A program made the position numbers and the translations under genes. A DNA stretch of 64,000 nucleotides from Phocaeicola oris (GTDB lineage Bacteria; Bacteroidota; Bacteroidia; Bacteroidales; Bacteroidaceae): positions 62,001-126,000 of the forward strand of contig NZ_JAJLQX010000003.1 of NCBI RefSeq assembly GCF_021295095.1, written 5' to 3'. Positions 1-9,862 of this stretch are shown piece after piece. Under the pieces are notes generated by a model. The model saw nothing but the letters and a program-made list of their open reading frames with translations, did not search any database and was not told where the DNA came from. Every line of letters begins with the position of its first letter. Positions within the stretch are counted from its first letter, which is position 1.

Positions 1-561
1 CATACAATTGGAGATTACAATGAGTCTGAGCGACACATTGAGTTTTCTGGTATTGGTTACTTTGCCGTGACCAAGGACAACCATCGCCCTTTTCTAATAG
101 ACACTTATGGATTAAAGGTAAAAGTCACCGGAACCAAATTTATGCTAAAGTCATGCAAGAATCGGGAATATGGTGAGTTGCTATTAACGCAGGGAAGCGT
201 AGAATTAGAATCTGCTCTAACGCATCAGAAAGTGAAAGTGAAGCCAGGACAGCGTGCATTATTAGAATACCGTACAGGTCTTTTTCAAGTAATGAGTGAC
301 GCAGACACTGAAAATATAGATTCTTGGCAAAGTGGAATGCTTTCCTTTACTCAAAAAACTTTATCTACCGTTTTAAGCACTACAGAAGATTATTATGGTG
401 TAAAAATTATACTGGAAGACAGTTCATTACTCAGTGATCGTTTCACAGGTACACTCCCTACCAATGACTTGAGCCAATCGCTACGTATCATTAGCGAGGC
501 CTACGGACTACGTTTCGTAATAAACGGTCAAAATGTAACATTACAGAAAAAACATAAGTAA
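1..561 (+). CDS. FecR-family anti-sigma factor, C-terminal part (5' end outside window)
   Basis: The frame is open from base 1, so this is the end of a longer gene; the GTG at 67 is internal. The first residues (ERHIEF...GYFAVTKD) match the FecR core just before the conserved PF-x-ID strand, seen here as RPFLIDT. The last ~70 residues, with the LSQSLRIISEAYGL helix, resemble the DUF4974 secretin/TonB-like domain that follows FecR in Bacteroidetes. In this family the protein is an inner-membrane anti-sigma factor that relays a TonB-dependent receptor signal to an ECF sigma factor. The partner genes would normally lie next to it and are not in this window. Substrate unknown. Confidence 0.85.
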   Translation, partial: HTIGDYNESERHIEFSGIGYFAVTKDNHRPFLIDTYGLKVKVTGTKFMLKSCKNREYGELLLTQGSVELESALTHQKVKVKPGQRALLEYRTGLFQVMSDADTENIDSWQSGMLSFTQKTLSTVLSTTEDYYGVKIILEDSSLLSDRFTGTLPTNDLSQSLRIISEAYGLRFVINGQNVTLQKKHK

Positions 562-802
562 CACTTACGTGTTTTGTTTGAATTCGCTATATCTTGAACA
601 TTTCTGTTAGTCCGAATTCGGTTAAAGTAAAAAACTTGGAAAAGCAGGATCTTTATCAGCAAGATAAGATGGTAAAATAATTTAAGCCTTCATTTATTAT
701 TCTGATAAATTTATCAAAGCTACGAACAACATTAATATAAGAAAGAGCCGGTTAATTTTAACCGACTCTTTCTTATATTGCTTAAAAATCAAATCTCTAT
801 AT
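562..802. other. Intergenic region, FecR / rplT (convergent)
   Basis: No reading frame of note. The only clear structure is the long hairpin at 734-779, listed separately. The rest is AT-rich and shows no RNA gene or repeat that I can recognise. Confidence 0.6.
734..779 (-). terminator. Long hairpin terminator of the rplT operon
   Basis: Two 22-base arms (734-755 and 758-779) are inverted repeats with one difference. Read on the minus strand the odd pair is a U-G wobble, so the whole stem pairs; on the plus strand it is a C-A mismatch. This points to the minus-strand ribosomal operon as the main user, 24 bp past the rplT stop. It may also stop the plus-strand FecR transcript. Confidence 0.8.
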
Positions 803-1153
803 TTAAGCAGCCTTAGCTTTTTCAACGATAGCTTTGAAAGCTTCCGGATGATTAACTGCTAAGTCAGCCAATACCTTACGGTTGATTTCAATACCTGCTT
901 TATGCAAGCAACCCATTAGCTTACTGTAAGAGAAGCCTTCGAGACGAGCAGCTGCATTGATACGTTGAATCCATAAAGCACGGAAATTACGCTTCTTTGT
1001 TTTACGGTCACGGTAAGCATAAGTCAAACCTTTTTCCCATGTATTCTTGGCTACAGTCCATACATTCTTTCTCGCGCCAAAGTAACCTCTGGTAAGACTT
1101 AAAATTTTCTTTCTTCTTGCTCTTGAAGCAACATTGTTTACTGATCTTGGCAT
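803..1153 (-). CDS. rplT: 50S ribosomal protein L20
   Basis: A 116-residue basic protein with the classic L20 start [16 protein letters not shown] and the family's conserved [15 protein letters not shown] and [12 protein letters not shown] segments. L20 binds 23S rRNA early in large-subunit assembly. It is the last gene of ruvX-def-TPR-thrS-infC-rpmI-rplT and is followed by a strong terminator. In some bacteria L20 represses its own operon through the leader mRNA; no such structure was worked out here. Length is normal and the ATG start is unambiguous. Confidence 0.98.
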   Translation of the reverse strand: MPRSVNNVASRARRKKILSLTRGYFGARKNVWTVAKNTWEKGLTYAYRDRKTKKRNFRALWIQRINAAARLEGFSYSKLMGCLHKAGIEINRKVLADLAVNHPEAFKAIVEKAKAA

Positions 1154-1254
1154 AGTTTTAAAAATCTTTTTTGAATGTTAGCGTCACTATTCGTGAACTT
1201 GAGGCTATACACTCGGTTAATACTCTAATTTTTTAAGTTTACGCTCTCCTTAAA

Positions 1255-1452
1255 TTAACGCAAGCAAAGTAACTCTTTAACCTGCTGATTGTTGGTTCTG
1301 TCAACAATAGCAAAGTGCTGGAGATTTCTTTTTTGCTTTTTAGTCTTCTTCGTCAGAATATGACTATGATAAGCGTGCTTTCTCTTGATTTTACCCGTTC
1401 CGGTAAGAATAAATCTTTTTTTGGCACCGGAGTTAGTTTTGATCTTTGGCAT
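1255..1452 (-). CDS. rpmI: 50S ribosomal protein L35
   Basis: A 65-residue, very basic protein starting [27 protein letters not shown], typical of L35. It lies between infC and rplT in the conserved order. The gap to rplT is 101 bp and to infC 67 bp, and neither gap holds another gene. L35 is a small 23S-binding protein of the large subunit. Confidence 0.97.
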   Translation of the reverse strand: MPKIKTNSGAKKRFILTGTGKIKRKHAYHSHILTKKTKKQKRNLQHFAIVDRTNNQQVKELLCLR

Positions 1453-1519
1453 CTTTTTAAATTTTAAATTATTAGTATTTAAATGATAACGTACTATACC
1501 TGCACGTCACTCACTCTTT

Positions 1520-2197
1520 TTATATCTCCTCTTCGGTCTGTCCTTGCAACTTTATAGCATCTTCCGGTTTCAGTGCATCAGCTAATGTTGTCCCTTTATG
1601 TTGCATAACAGAAGAGACAACTTCCTTTCCCTTTGATTGTTGTTGTGGTTTTGTTACCACTTTCTTCTTTGTAACTCCAGGTTTAGGAGCCAGCTGAATG
1701 GTCATTCGTTTACCTTCGAGCACAGGCATCTGTTCAACCTTTGCATAGTCTTCCAAATCATTCGCAAAACGAAGCAATAAGACTTCGCCTTGTTCTTTGA
1801 AAAGAATGGACCGACCACGGAAGAACACATAAGCCTTAACCTTATTCCCATCTTCAAGGAATTCAATAGCATGCTTCAACTTAAAGTTATAATCGTTATC
1901 ACCTGTTTGAGGTCCAAAACGAATTTCCTTCACTTCTACTTTCACCTGCTTGGCTTTCTGTTCCTTCTGACGTTTCTTCAACTGATAAAGGAATTTAGAA
2001 TAATCTATTAATCGACAAACCGGCGGAGTGGCATTCGGTGAAATCTCAACCAAATCAACTTCCTTTTCCTGAGCCATCTGAATGGCTTTATAGGTAGGGA
2101 CCACTATTGATTCTATATCATCACCTACTATACGGACTTCACGGACATGTATCTGCTCATTAACACGATATTGCCCCTTAACACTATCATTCTTCAT
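1520..2197 (-). CDS. infC: Translation initiation factor IF-3
   Basis: 225 residues. The N-domain contains [19 protein letters not shown] helical linker rich in Lys and Gln (about residues 70-90) joins it to the C-domain with [20 protein letters not shown]-3 keeps the 30S subunit free and checks the initiator tRNA and start codon. The tail after about residue 175 is extra, low-complexity and Lys/Gln-rich; such extensions are common in Bacteroidetes. The start codon is ATG, unlike the rare AUU that autoregulates E. coli infC. Confidence 0.97.
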   Translation of the reverse strand: MKNDSVKGQYRVNEQIHVREVRIVGDDIESIVVPTYKAIQMAQEKEVDLVEISPNATPPVCRLIDYSKFLYQLKKRQKEQKAKQVKVEVKEIRFGPQTGDNDYNFKLKHAIEFLEDGNKVKAYVFFRGRSILFKEQGEVLLLRFANDLEDYAKVEQMPVLEGKRMTIQLAPKPGVTKKKVVTKPQQQSKGKEVVSSVMQHKGTTLADALKPEDAIKLQGQTEEEI

Positions 2198-2300
2198 GAA
2201 TTTTCTTACCTGTTTGTTTCTTATTTTTTTAATTCCTCTATTATTTAATACGTTAGAAGGACCTCCACATAGAGCCCTTATACAAAATTCGGTTGCAAAG

Positions 2301-4247
2301 TTACCACTTATTTATCATTTCTGAAACTTCTTCAGCAATTTTTTTACCAAAATCTTCAACTTTCATGGCTCCCTTATCACCTTCTCCCTGCTTACGAACA
2401 GAAACTTCGCCATTGGCAACTTCCTTTTCTCCGACAATCAACATGAATGGAATGCGTTTCATTTCATTGTCACGAATCTTTCGGCCAATCTTTTCGTTAC
2501 GGTCATCAACCACAGCGCGAACATCATACTTAGCCAAAATATTCTTCACTTCATTGGCATAGTCATTAAACTTCTCACTAATAGGAAGAATAGCACATTG
2601 ATCAGGAGTAAGCCACAAAGGGAACTTACCTTCAGTATGCTCTATCAATACAGCTACAAAACGTTCCATAGAGCCAAAAGGTGCACGGTGAACCATAACC
2701 GGACGATGCTTCTGATTATCAGCACCGGTATATTCCAACTGAAAACGCTCTGGCAAATTATAATCTACCTGAATAGTTCCCAACTGCCAACGTCGGCCAA
2801 TAGCATCTTTTACCATGAAATCTAATTTTGGACCATAAAAAGCAGCCTCACCGTATTCTATTTTAGCTTTCAAACCTTTCTCTTGACAAGCTTCAATAAT
2901 AGCTGCCTCTGCCTTATCCCATATTTCATCACTGCCCATATATTTCTCATGATCGTTAGGGTCGCGTAAAGAAATCTGAGCTTCAAACTCCGTAAAATTC
3001 ATAGCACGAAAAACAATGGAAATAATATCCATCACACGAAGAAACTCATCCTTTACCTGATCGGGACGGCAAAATATATGTGCATCATCTTGAGTAAAAC
3101 TACGCACCCGAGTCAGGCCATGAAGCTCCCCACTCTGCTCGTAACGGCAAACCGTTCCGAACTCAGCAATACGCAAAGGCAAATCCTTATATGAACGCGG
3201 AGTATTCTTATAGATCATGCAATGATGAGGACAGTTCATTGGTTTCAAGAAATACTCCTCGCCTTCTTCCGGAGTATGTATTGGTTGGAATGAGTCCTTT
3301 CCGTAATGCGCATAATGACCTGAAGTAACATACAAAAGTTTGTTACCTATTGGCGGACAAATAACCTCTTTATAGTCGTAACGAGACTGAATACGACGCA
3401 AAAATTCTTGCAGACGCAAACGAAGCCCCGCACCTTTCGGTAACCAGATAGGAAGTCCCTTACCAACTACATCACTAAACATGAAGAGTTCCATTTCCTT
3501 CCCTATCTTCCGATGATCACGCTTCTTAGCCTCTTCAAGCATAACAAGGTAATCATCTAACAATTTCTTCTTCGGGAATGTGATACCGTATATTCGAGTC
3601 ATCTGTTCGCGAGCAGCATCACCACGCCAAAAAGCAGCCGATACACTTGTCAACTTGATAGCTTTAATAATTCCTGTATTTAAAAGATGAGGTCCTCTAC
3701 ACAAATCTGTAAAGTTACCTTGTGTATAGGTAGAAATGGTTCCATCCTCCAAATCTTGATCTATATGTTCACACTTATAGGTTTGTCCGGCTGCATTAAA
3801 TTCCTTCAATGCATCTGTTTTAGAAACATTACGACGAACCAGCGGTTCCTTTTTAGCGGCCAACTCCTGCATTTTCTTTTCAATAACAGGAAGATCTCCT
3901 TCTTTGATTACCTCACCATTGACAGGCATCACATCGTAGAAAAAACCATTTTCAATAGCCGGTCCAAAACCAAATTGAATACCAGGATATAAATCTTGCA
4001 ATGCCTCAGCAAGTAAGTGAGCACTTGTATGCCAGAATGTGTGCTTACCTTCTTCATCGTCCCATTTATACAAAACAAACTTCGCGTCTGTTGTTATAGG
4101 GTAATTAAGATCTACCGTTTCACCATTCACACCACAAGATAAAACTTCTTTGGCTAATTGCGGACTCAGACTTTCTGCAATCTGCAGGCCAGTTACTCCT
4201 TCGTTATACTCACGAATGGAGCCATCAGGAAATGTAATTTTTATCAT
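2301..4247 (-). CDS. thrS: Threonine-tRNA ligase
   Basis: 648 residues with the full class II ThrRS layout. An N-terminal TGS domain is followed by the editing domain with the [11 protein letters not shown] metal-site motif. The catalytic core carries motif 2 ([16 protein letters not shown]) and [11 protein letters not shown] with the zinc-binding Cys, and an anticodon-binding domain ends the protein. It charges tRNA-Thr in the cytoplasm. It lies 103 bp upstream of infC and 101 bp downstream of the TPR gene on the same strand, so co-transcription is likely. The ATG start keeps the TGS domain intact. Confidence 0.98.
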   Translation of the reverse strand: MIKITFPDGSIREYNEGVTGLQIAESLSPQLAKEVLSCGVNGETVDLNYPITTDAKFVLYKWDDEEGKHTFWHTSAHLLAEALQDLYPGIQFGFGPAIENGFFYDVMPVNGEVIKEGDLPVIEKKMQELAAKKEPLVRRNVSKTDALKEFNAAGQTYKCEHIDQDLEDGTISTYTQGNFTDLCRGPHLLNTGIIKAIKLTSVSAAFWRGDAAREQMTRIYGITFPKKKLLDDYLVMLEEAKKRDHRKIGKEMELFMFSDVVGKGLPIWLPKGAGLRLRLQEFLRRIQSRYDYKEVICPPIGNKLLYVTSGHYAHYGKDSFQPIHTPEEGEEYFLKPMNCPHHCMIYKNTPRSYKDLPLRIAEFGTVCRYEQSGELHGLTRVRSFTQDDAHIFCRPDQVKDEFLRVMDIISIVFRAMNFTEFEAQISLRDPNDHEKYMGSDEIWDKAEAAIIEACQEKGLKAKIEYGEAAFYGPKLDFMVKDAIGRRWQLGTIQVDYNLPERFQLEYTGADNQKHRPVMVHRAPFGSMERFVAVLIEHTEGKFPLWLTPDQCAILPISEKFNDYANEVKNILAKYDVRAVVDDRNEKIGRKIRDNEMKRIPFMLIVGEKEVANGEVSVRKQGEGDKGAMKVEDFGKKIAEEVSEMINKW

Positions 4248-4348
4248 AACTATATATACTTTTACGAACTATCATACAACAATAGTTCCTACATAAGCCG
4301 CAAATTTAGATATTTCTTTTAAAATCTTAACTAAATTATCCGGAAAAT

Positions 4349-6367
4349 CTACTCTTTCACATCAGTAAAACGTTTAATGATATTATAAGCAGAATATAAG
4401 CCTAACTCACCAGCTTTACTTAAATCCTCAATTCCCTGCCGATTATTACCTAAATAGATATTTGTCAGTCCACGATTAAAATAGGCATCTGCAAACTTTG
4501 AATCTAATTCCAAACACTGATCATAATCCACCAAAGCAGCATGATAATCTTTCATCATACTTTCCACATTCCCTCTATTATAATAGGCATAAACAAAATC
4601 AGGAGCCAATTCTATAACTTTATCCAAATCTTTCTTTACGCTATCATAATCTATTGCCTTGACTGCAAGCTTCTCCACTCCATCATCTCCACTCATGCGC
4701 TGATATTCCAATTGTTTATAACGAATCAAAGAACGCATAAAATAGGCTGGAAAGAAGTCTGACGATTGTTCTATCACATTATTTAAATCCTTTAATGCAT
4801 TATCAAAATCTTGAACCAGATAGAAATCCATAGCTCGGGCAAATTTCTTATTTACATCATCGGGATGTGCCACAATCTGAGCAGACATCTCATCAATAGA
4901 CGTAAAATGTTTTTTAGCCTCCTCTTCTGTTAAGGCAGCCTCATTATTGGTAATCAGCAACCGGTCTGGGAGAACTTTAGAGTTATTCATCTGCTCGATA
5001 AACTTATAATAATTAACTTGCGACTTTACATCACTCGACTTCTCATAATAAGTAAGAGCATACATCGGTTCCGGCTTGATGGCTACATTCTTATCCTGCA
5101 CTCGTCCACGATAATCATTCTTATATTTTGTTGTCTCCTCATCACTATCTGCCACCACCAACTTATGGTAATTATTCATATTTTTATCCGAACGTTTGCG
5201 GGTTTGTTCCCTATCATCTTCTTCATTCTCATCGGCAGTATCGTTAACCATACTCTTACGAAGGCCATTCTGCCTATCAAGTTGAGCACGAAGTACTTTC
5301 AACTCATCCTGTTCTGCTCCTTTCAAATCACCGATTTTTCTCCGAGCTGCAGCACGCTGCTGATAACCAACTAAAAAGTTCGGATATTTATTAATAACAG
5401 TAGTATAATCCCGAATAGCACCCTTATAATCCCCTGTTTGATCTAAGAGTAAACCACGATTAAAGGTAGCCATCATATCTGCAGGATCAATGTTTAGCAC
5501 AAAATTAAAATCCTCAATTGCTCGATTATCATCTCCAACTTGAGCACGGAGCAATCCTCTATTGTAATGACCAATAAAGTTATTCGGATCAACACGTAAT
5601 CCCAAATCGTAATCATCCATAGCTCCTCGAAGATTCTTCTGGTGAAAACGTGCAAGTGCTCGATTTATATATGGAGTGGCATCTTTAGTAGATAAATGTA
5701 TAGCCTGATCCAAATCACCTTCAGCTTCTTGCCATTTTTCTTGTCGCAAGTGCAACAAAGCTAACGTATTCCATGCATCCGGATCATACTTATCCAAATC
5801 GAGAGAACGTCTAATATCTTTCTCTGCGGTAATTGTGTCTTTCTGCTGTAAATCAATCTCACTGCGAATCAAGTATGCCTTCGTATATTTTGGAGAAATT
5901 GTCAGTAAAGTATCTAAATCTGCCTTTGCCCCTTCATAATCATTCAAACGCAACCGACACAAAGCCATATTATGCCAAAGAACTATATTCTCCGGATCAA
6001 GCTTCAATGCAGTCTGATAATCCATGACAGCACCTTTATAATTATCCTGACGAATACGAGACAGTCCACGCACCTGATAGGCACTTACAACAAACGGATT
6101 CCTATCAATGGCCTCCGAGCAATCCTTCTCAGCCCCTTGATAATCATCCAAGTTAAACTTAGCCAATCCACGGAAAAAGAATGGGTCAGCCAAATATGGT
6201 TTTGCGTTTATTACTTGATTAAAATACTGTATAGACAGTACATAGTCCTCAAAATACAAAGCATTACGAGCGATTGACATCACACGCTCCGTATTTATCT
6301 GAGCTTTTCCGAGACTCGGAATAAATAAAACTATATATATAATAAGGTATAGGAAACGCTTAACCAT
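4349..6367 (-). CDS. Secreted tetratricopeptide-repeat protein
   Basis: 672 residues with an N-terminal signal peptide (MVKRFLYLIIYIVLFIPSLGKAQ). About ten TPR units run from residue 25 to 350. A charged, probably disordered linker follows (about 370-420, rich in D, E, K and R), and four or five more TPRs end the protein. TPR arrays are protein-binding scaffolds, here facing the periplasm. No catalytic motif is visible and the partner is unknown. The gene sits between def and thrS, an arrangement seen in Bacteroides, and probably shares their transcript. The gap to def is only 22 bp. Confidence 0.85.
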   Translation of the reverse strand: MVKRFLYLIIYIVLFIPSLGKAQINTERVMSIARNALYFEDYVLSIQYFNQVINAKPYLADPFFFRGLAKFNLDDYQGAEKDCSEAIDRNPFVVSAYQVRGLSRIRQDNYKGAVMDYQTALKLDPENIVLWHNMALCRLRLNDYEGAKADLDTLLTISPKYTKAYLIRSEIDLQQKDTITAEKDIRRSLDLDKYDPDAWNTLALLHLRQEKWQEAEGDLDQAIHLSTKDATPYINRALARFHQKNLRGAMDDYDLGLRVDPNNFIGHYNRGLLRAQVGDDNRAIEDFNFVLNIDPADMMATFNRGLLLDQTGDYKGAIRDYTTVINKYPNFLVGYQQRAAARRKIGDLKGAEQDELKVLRAQLDRQNGLRKSMVNDTADENEEDDREQTRKRSDKNMNNYHKLVVADSDEETTKYKNDYRGRVQDKNVAIKPEPMYALTYYEKSSDVKSQVNYYKFIEQMNNSKVLPDRLLITNNEAALTEEEAKKHFTSIDEMSAQIVAHPDDVNKKFARAMDFYLVQDFDNALKDLNNVIEQSSDFFPAYFMRSLIRYKQLEYQRMSGDDGVEKLAVKAIDYDSVKKDLDKVIELAPDFVYAYYNRGNVESMMKDYHAALVDYDQCLELDSKFADAYFNRGLTNIYLGNNRQGIEDLSKAGELGLYSAYNIIKRFTDVKE

Positions 6368-6389
6368 AATATATAAGGTATAAACTCCT

Positions 6390-6947
6390 TTATTTTTTCA
6401 CTTGTTTCATCTTATACGAGCTTCTGGCTTTTCCATTAAGCATCACATTCAATTTTCCACGAATAAGCTGCTTCCGGAAAGGAGACAAGTGATCAATGAA
6501 CATTTTTCCATCCAAATGATCAAATTCATGTTGCATTACTCTGGCAACATATCCTTCAGTCCACTCATCATGTTCCTGAAAATTCTCATCCAGATATCTA
6601 ACATGGACTCTTGCGGCTCGTTTCACATTCTCGTGAATACCAGGCAAGCTCAAACATCCCTCCTCCATATCTACCATCTCTCCTCCCGTTTCTATAATAT
6701 GAGGATTTATAAATGTATGGATATATCCTTTCAGTTCAGGCATATCATCACTAATAATATCAAGATTAATAATCACGACCCGAATATTAAGTCCAATCTG
6801 AGGAGCTGCTAACCCTACACCATCTGCTCTTGCCAATGTTTCATACATATTGACAATCAAACTTTTCAACTCAGGATAATCAGGTGTAATATCTTCGGCA
6901 ACTTCACGCAAAACCGGTTGCCCATATACATAAATAGGTAATATCAT
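6390..6947 (-). CDS. def: Peptide deformylase
   Basis: 185 residues with all three deformylase motifs: GVGLAAPQIG, EGCLSLPG (the Cys is a metal ligand) and QHEFDHLDG (two His ligands and the catalytic Glu). It removes the formyl group from the N-terminal Met of new proteins. Its ATG overlaps the ruvX stop by four bases (6944-6947), which indicates translational coupling. It belongs to the translation operon that runs down to rplT. Confidence 0.97.
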   Translation of the reverse strand: MILPIYVYGQPVLREVAEDITPDYPELKSLIVNMYETLARADGVGLAAPQIGLNIRVVIINLDIISDDMPELKGYIHTFINPHIIETGGEMVDMEEGCLSLPGIHENVKRAARVHVRYLDENFQEHDEWTEGYVARVMQHEFDHLDGKMFIDHLSPFRKQLIRGKLNVMLNGKARSSYKMKQVKK

Positions 6948-7375
6948 CTTTTTATATCTTTATTTCGTTTACTTTCCATGTACGACTGTAGAATAATAGT
7001 TGCGCTAATCTCATCTACCAATGCCTTGTTCTGACGATCTTTCTTTTTTAAGCCTCCATCAATCATAGCCTGATGAGCCAATACAGATGTGAATCGCTCA
7101 TCATAAAGTTCAACAGGAATCGATGGCAATACTTTTTTTAATCTGTTCATAAAAGGAATTATTCGCCTCATATTCTCACTATCCTCGTTATTCATCTGTT
7201 TGGGATATCCAAGAACAATCCGTTCAACATCTTCACTTTGCACATATTGTTGTACATAAGTCATCAAATCTGAAGTAGCCACCGTCCCTATTCCATTAGC
7301 GATTAATTGTAATGGATCTGTCACGGCAACACCGGTTCTCTTTTTTCCATAATCTAATGCTAAGATTCTGCTCAT
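6944..7375 (-). CDS. ruvX: Putative pre-16S rRNA nuclease / Holliday junction resolvase-like (YqgF)
   Basis: 143 residues of the RNase H-like YqgF fold. It carries the first catalytic Asp in ILALDYGKKRTGVAVTDP, the conserved Glu in ELYDERFTS, and a C-terminal acidic residue in ALVDEISA. The family trims the 5' end of 16S rRNA in E. coli and was first described as resolvase-like. It is the first gene of the minus-strand operon. A -7 box ends only 8 bp before the ATG, so the transcript may be leaderless. Confidence 0.93.
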   Translation of the reverse strand: MSRILALDYGKKRTGVAVTDPLQLIANGIGTVATSDLMTYVQQYVQSEDVERIVLGYPKQMNNEDSENMRRIIPFMNRLKKVLPSIPVELYDERFTSVLAHQAMIDGGLKKKDRQNKALVDEISATIILQSYMESKRNKDIKR

Positions 7376-7383
7376 ATTTGGAA

Positions 7384-7391
7384 CAAAAATA
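7384..7391 (-). promoter_or_regulatory. -7 promoter box of the ruvX operon
   Basis: Minus-strand TATTTTTG fits the Bacteroides -7 consensus TAnnTTTG. No clear -33 TTTG is seen at the usual spacing. Its closeness to the ATG implies a start of transcription at or within a few bases of the start codon. Confidence 0.55.
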
Positions 7392-7483
7392 CAACATTTA
7401 TCTTTCTTAAGCCTACTTTTTATGAACTAATTGTTGTTTTTCTGCTTTTTTTTAATAAAATCTTCAGTTTTAAATAAAATTTA

Positions 7484-7515
7484 TTTGGATATAAAAAAAA
7501 TAGTATCTACATTTG
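7484..7515 (+). promoter_or_regulatory. Bacteroides-type promoter of the 7590-11193 gene group
   Basis: A -33 box TTTG at 7484-7487 and a -7 box TACATTTG at 7508-7515 are separated by 20 bp, close to the consensus for the primary sigma factor of Bacteroides. Transcription should begin near 7520, leaving a leader of about 70 bases before the ATG at 7590. The remainder of the 7376-7589 gap shows no other feature. Confidence 0.75.
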
Positions 7516-7589
7516 TAACGTAATTTAGCGTGGCGTAATGTCTATGCTAAGTTGCAAAATCGGAAGGTTAAAAACATTGCTTTAGAGGC

Positions 7590-8804
7590 ATGCAGACAAG
7601 ACATTGGGTAGTTATATTAAGTGCTTGGGTATTTTTATTATGTCCTCATGGAGTAAAGGGACAAACTTCCGGTAATGCGATCGTTGACAAACTTGTTATA
7701 ATGGGTTATGAGAATGTTCGGTGGATTGAAACTCCGGCTGAACGTATCTACACAATTGAAAGCACTGAGGAAAAACGCATCGGAAAAGGTATTGCAACTG
7801 CTTTGAAAGCTATTCAAAATGGAGGATTACCTTCTGATAAGTTATGTAGAGTCATTGTAACGGATAATAATATTCCACAAGTCGAACTGACGTATTACTC
7901 TAAAAGCGAGAACGATACTACAAACATTCGACCTGGGGATTGGGACGTTTCCTATGATGTAACAGACAGTTGGAACAAAGTAAAACATGTAAAGAAGAAA
8001 AATAGTTCCCTATTTAAAGTTGATGTAGTTATTTATCCGCAGCTTTCATATATGAACATGATTATTACTCAAATCTATCAATGGCTTTTCGATTTAAGCC
8101 CGGCTGTAGAAGTTTCACTTTGGCCGGGGGGCAAACTGACAGGCATGTTGAAGATTCCGGTATATAATGACGGATATGGAATATTGGAGGATAAAGTTCA
8201 TCCGGGACATTTGACTATTTCCCAACGATTTTGCTTACCATATAATATAAAAGGAAAAGTAACTGTTGGCTATTTCAACAACGATCGTTGGGGAGGAGAT
8301 TTACAGCTTTTCTATCCATTTCCTGATCAACGATTCTCCGCTACGGCAAGAATCAGTTATGTTGGTATAGGATATTGGTATGGTTTTAGGTTACATTACG
8401 ATAATAAAATGACGACGACTTGGTCGATAGGTGGCAACTTTTATTGGCCGAAGTATAATACGCAATTCAGCTTAAGAGCCCAACAATTCTTTCTGAAAGA
8501 GAAAGGCGTAGTATTTGAAATGATTCGCCATTTCCGTTATGCATCGGTTGGCTTTTACGCAGAAAAAGCAGAACATGCAAAAATGAATGGTGGATTCCGC
8601 TTTCAGATTTTGTTACCCGCTTACAAAATGAAAAGACGTGGCTACATTCCGAGAGTGAATATTTCGAATAATATGGGACTTATTTATAATGCAAACAACG
8701 AACGAAAGTATTATAAAGAGTTTAAAGCTGAGGTTAGTGATAATATAATGGAACGCAATCGCTATAACCCCTATTTTATTAAATCAGAGTTAGAAAATTA
8801 TTAA
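7590..8804 (+). CDS. YjbH-like outer-membrane protein, probably exopolysaccharide-related
   Basis: 404 residues with a signal peptide ending near GVKGQ. The middle and end are rich in alternating aromatic strands (for example YVGIGYWYGFRLHYDNKM and VVFEMIRHFRYASVGFYAE), as in an outer-membrane barrel. It resembles the YjbH family, which in enterobacteria takes part in exopolysaccharide production. I recognise the family from overall pattern only, so treat this as tentative. It heads a likely operon with a lipoprotein (23 bp gap) and an OmpA-like protein, preceded by a good promoter. The substrate is unknown. Confidence 0.55.
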   Translation: MQTRHWVVILSAWVFLLCPHGVKGQTSGNAIVDKLVIMGYENVRWIETPAERIYTIESTEEKRIGKGIATALKAIQNGGLPSDKLCRVIVTDNNIPQVELTYYSKSENDTTNIRPGDWDVSYDVTDSWNKVKHVKKKNSSLFKVDVVIYPQLSYMNMIITQIYQWLFDLSPAVEVSLWPGGKLTGMLKIPVYNDGYGILEDKVHPGHLTISQRFCLPYNIKGKVTVGYFNNDRWGGDLQLFYPFPDQRFSATARISYVGIGYWYGFRLHYDNKMTTTWSIGGNFYWPKYNTQFSLRAQQFFLKEKGVVFEMIRHFRYASVGFYAEKAEHAKMNGGFRFQILLPAYKMKRRGYIPRVNISNNMGLIYNANNERKYYKEFKAEVSDNIMERNRYNPYFIKSELENY

Positions 8805-8827
8805 ATTATTAATTATTATTTTACAAA

Positions 8828-9811
8828 ATGATGAAAAACAAGCTTTTTAGCAGTTTAAGTATTAAATTGGTACTTGCTGCAGTAGCGTTAACAACATTAA
8901 CGTTTACATCTTGTTCAAAAGAAGACTTTGACACTAAAGTCATCTACAATCCTGCTCAGGTTATTATAACCCCACAGGTGATGGCCATTGATATGGCTAA
9001 TGGAACGGTATCAGATGTTACAAAAGATGCTACTTTTACATGGGAGGGAATTACTGCATCTGGTAATACTGCTACAATTGCCGGAACAACAGACAATCCG
9101 TCAATTTCTGCTGCAACTGTTACGATTAAAGCCGCATACAAAGAAAAAACCGGTTCTGTAACAATACAAACACCTGCTTTATTAACAGGTATCGTTACTA
9201 TGAACCCGACTATCTTTGTCATCGAAAAAGGACCGGTAAATCCGGAATGTAACTGTTACAACTCATTTGAACTGAGAAAACAATCAGATCCAATGCTCGG
9301 TAACAAAATTTACATGACTCCAACTACTCATGCATATACTCACAATGGCAAACAATACATTGAAAACCCAAGTGAGTACTTCATGACAGTGACAGTTAAG
9401 GCTCCTATCAATAAGAAACGTACTCTCATCGGTACTCCGGTTATCCTTGATTTGGAACATGAGGCAGAATTAAAAGCCATCATCGACAATCTTGCAAAAG
9501 GTATGACTTATGATAACACTGAGATGAAAGAGTACACCTTTAAATCAAGTGCTTATAGCTTATTCACAGCTTATGTTCAACCAACAGTTGTAACATACAC
9601 ATACGCAGTTGTAAGAATATGTAAAGATGGTACTAAGACAGATGTTGCTACATTCGATATGCAAGACCAGTCTTATCATACAGTTGTTCCTGAAGAAATA
9701 GGACATCCTTCACACGCTGGTCACTACCATGCAGGACACGGACATGACGCAGGTCATGGACACGGACACGGAAGCGGTAACGCTGGTGGTGGTATTATCA
9801 ATGCAGACTAA
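8828..9811 (+). CDS. Surface lipoprotein with a histidine-rich tail (DUF3869-like)
   Basis: 327 residues with a lipoprotein signal (hydrophobic stretch, then TFTSCSKED with the lipobox Cys). The start is either of two adjacent ATGs (8828 or 8831). A repeat-like beta region (about 35-125) is followed by a second domain with a CNC motif. The last ~40 residues hold nine histidines alternating with Gly, Ala and Asp (HAGHYHAGHGHDAGHGHG), a likely Zn/Ni/Cu-binding tail. It may belong to the Bacteroides DUF3869 lipoproteins, which I cannot confirm. It lies between the YjbH-like gene and the OmpA gene. Function unknown; metal binding is inferred from composition. Confidence 0.6.
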   Translation: MMKNKLFSSLSIKLVLAAVALTTLTFTSCSKEDFDTKVIYNPAQVIITPQVMAIDMANGTVSDVTKDATFTWEGITASGNTATIAGTTDNPSISAATVTIKAAYKEKTGSVTIQTPALLTGIVTMNPTIFVIEKGPVNPECNCYNSFELRKQSDPMLGNKIYMTPTTHAYTHNGKQYIENPSEYFMTVTVKAPINKKRTLIGTPVILDLEHEAELKAIIDNLAKGMTYDNTEMKEYTFKSSAYSLFTAYVQPTVVTYTYAVVRICKDGTKTDVATFDMQDQSYHTVVPEEIGHPSHAGHYHAGHGHDAGHGHGHGSGNAGGGIINAD

Positions 9812-9862
9812 TCTGTATAGTATTGAATAAGTTAACATTAAAATTGATAAATACGTAAGATT

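Noticed and set aside
67-69. GTG at 67 as start of the FecR gene
   Set aside because: The frame continues open to base 1 with conserved FecR sequence ahead of it, so the gene is cut by the window edge.
1154-1254. Ribosomal leader structure or tRNA between rplT and rpmI
   Set aside because: No cloverleaf or stable leader fold could be supported by eye; the gap is AT-rich and short.
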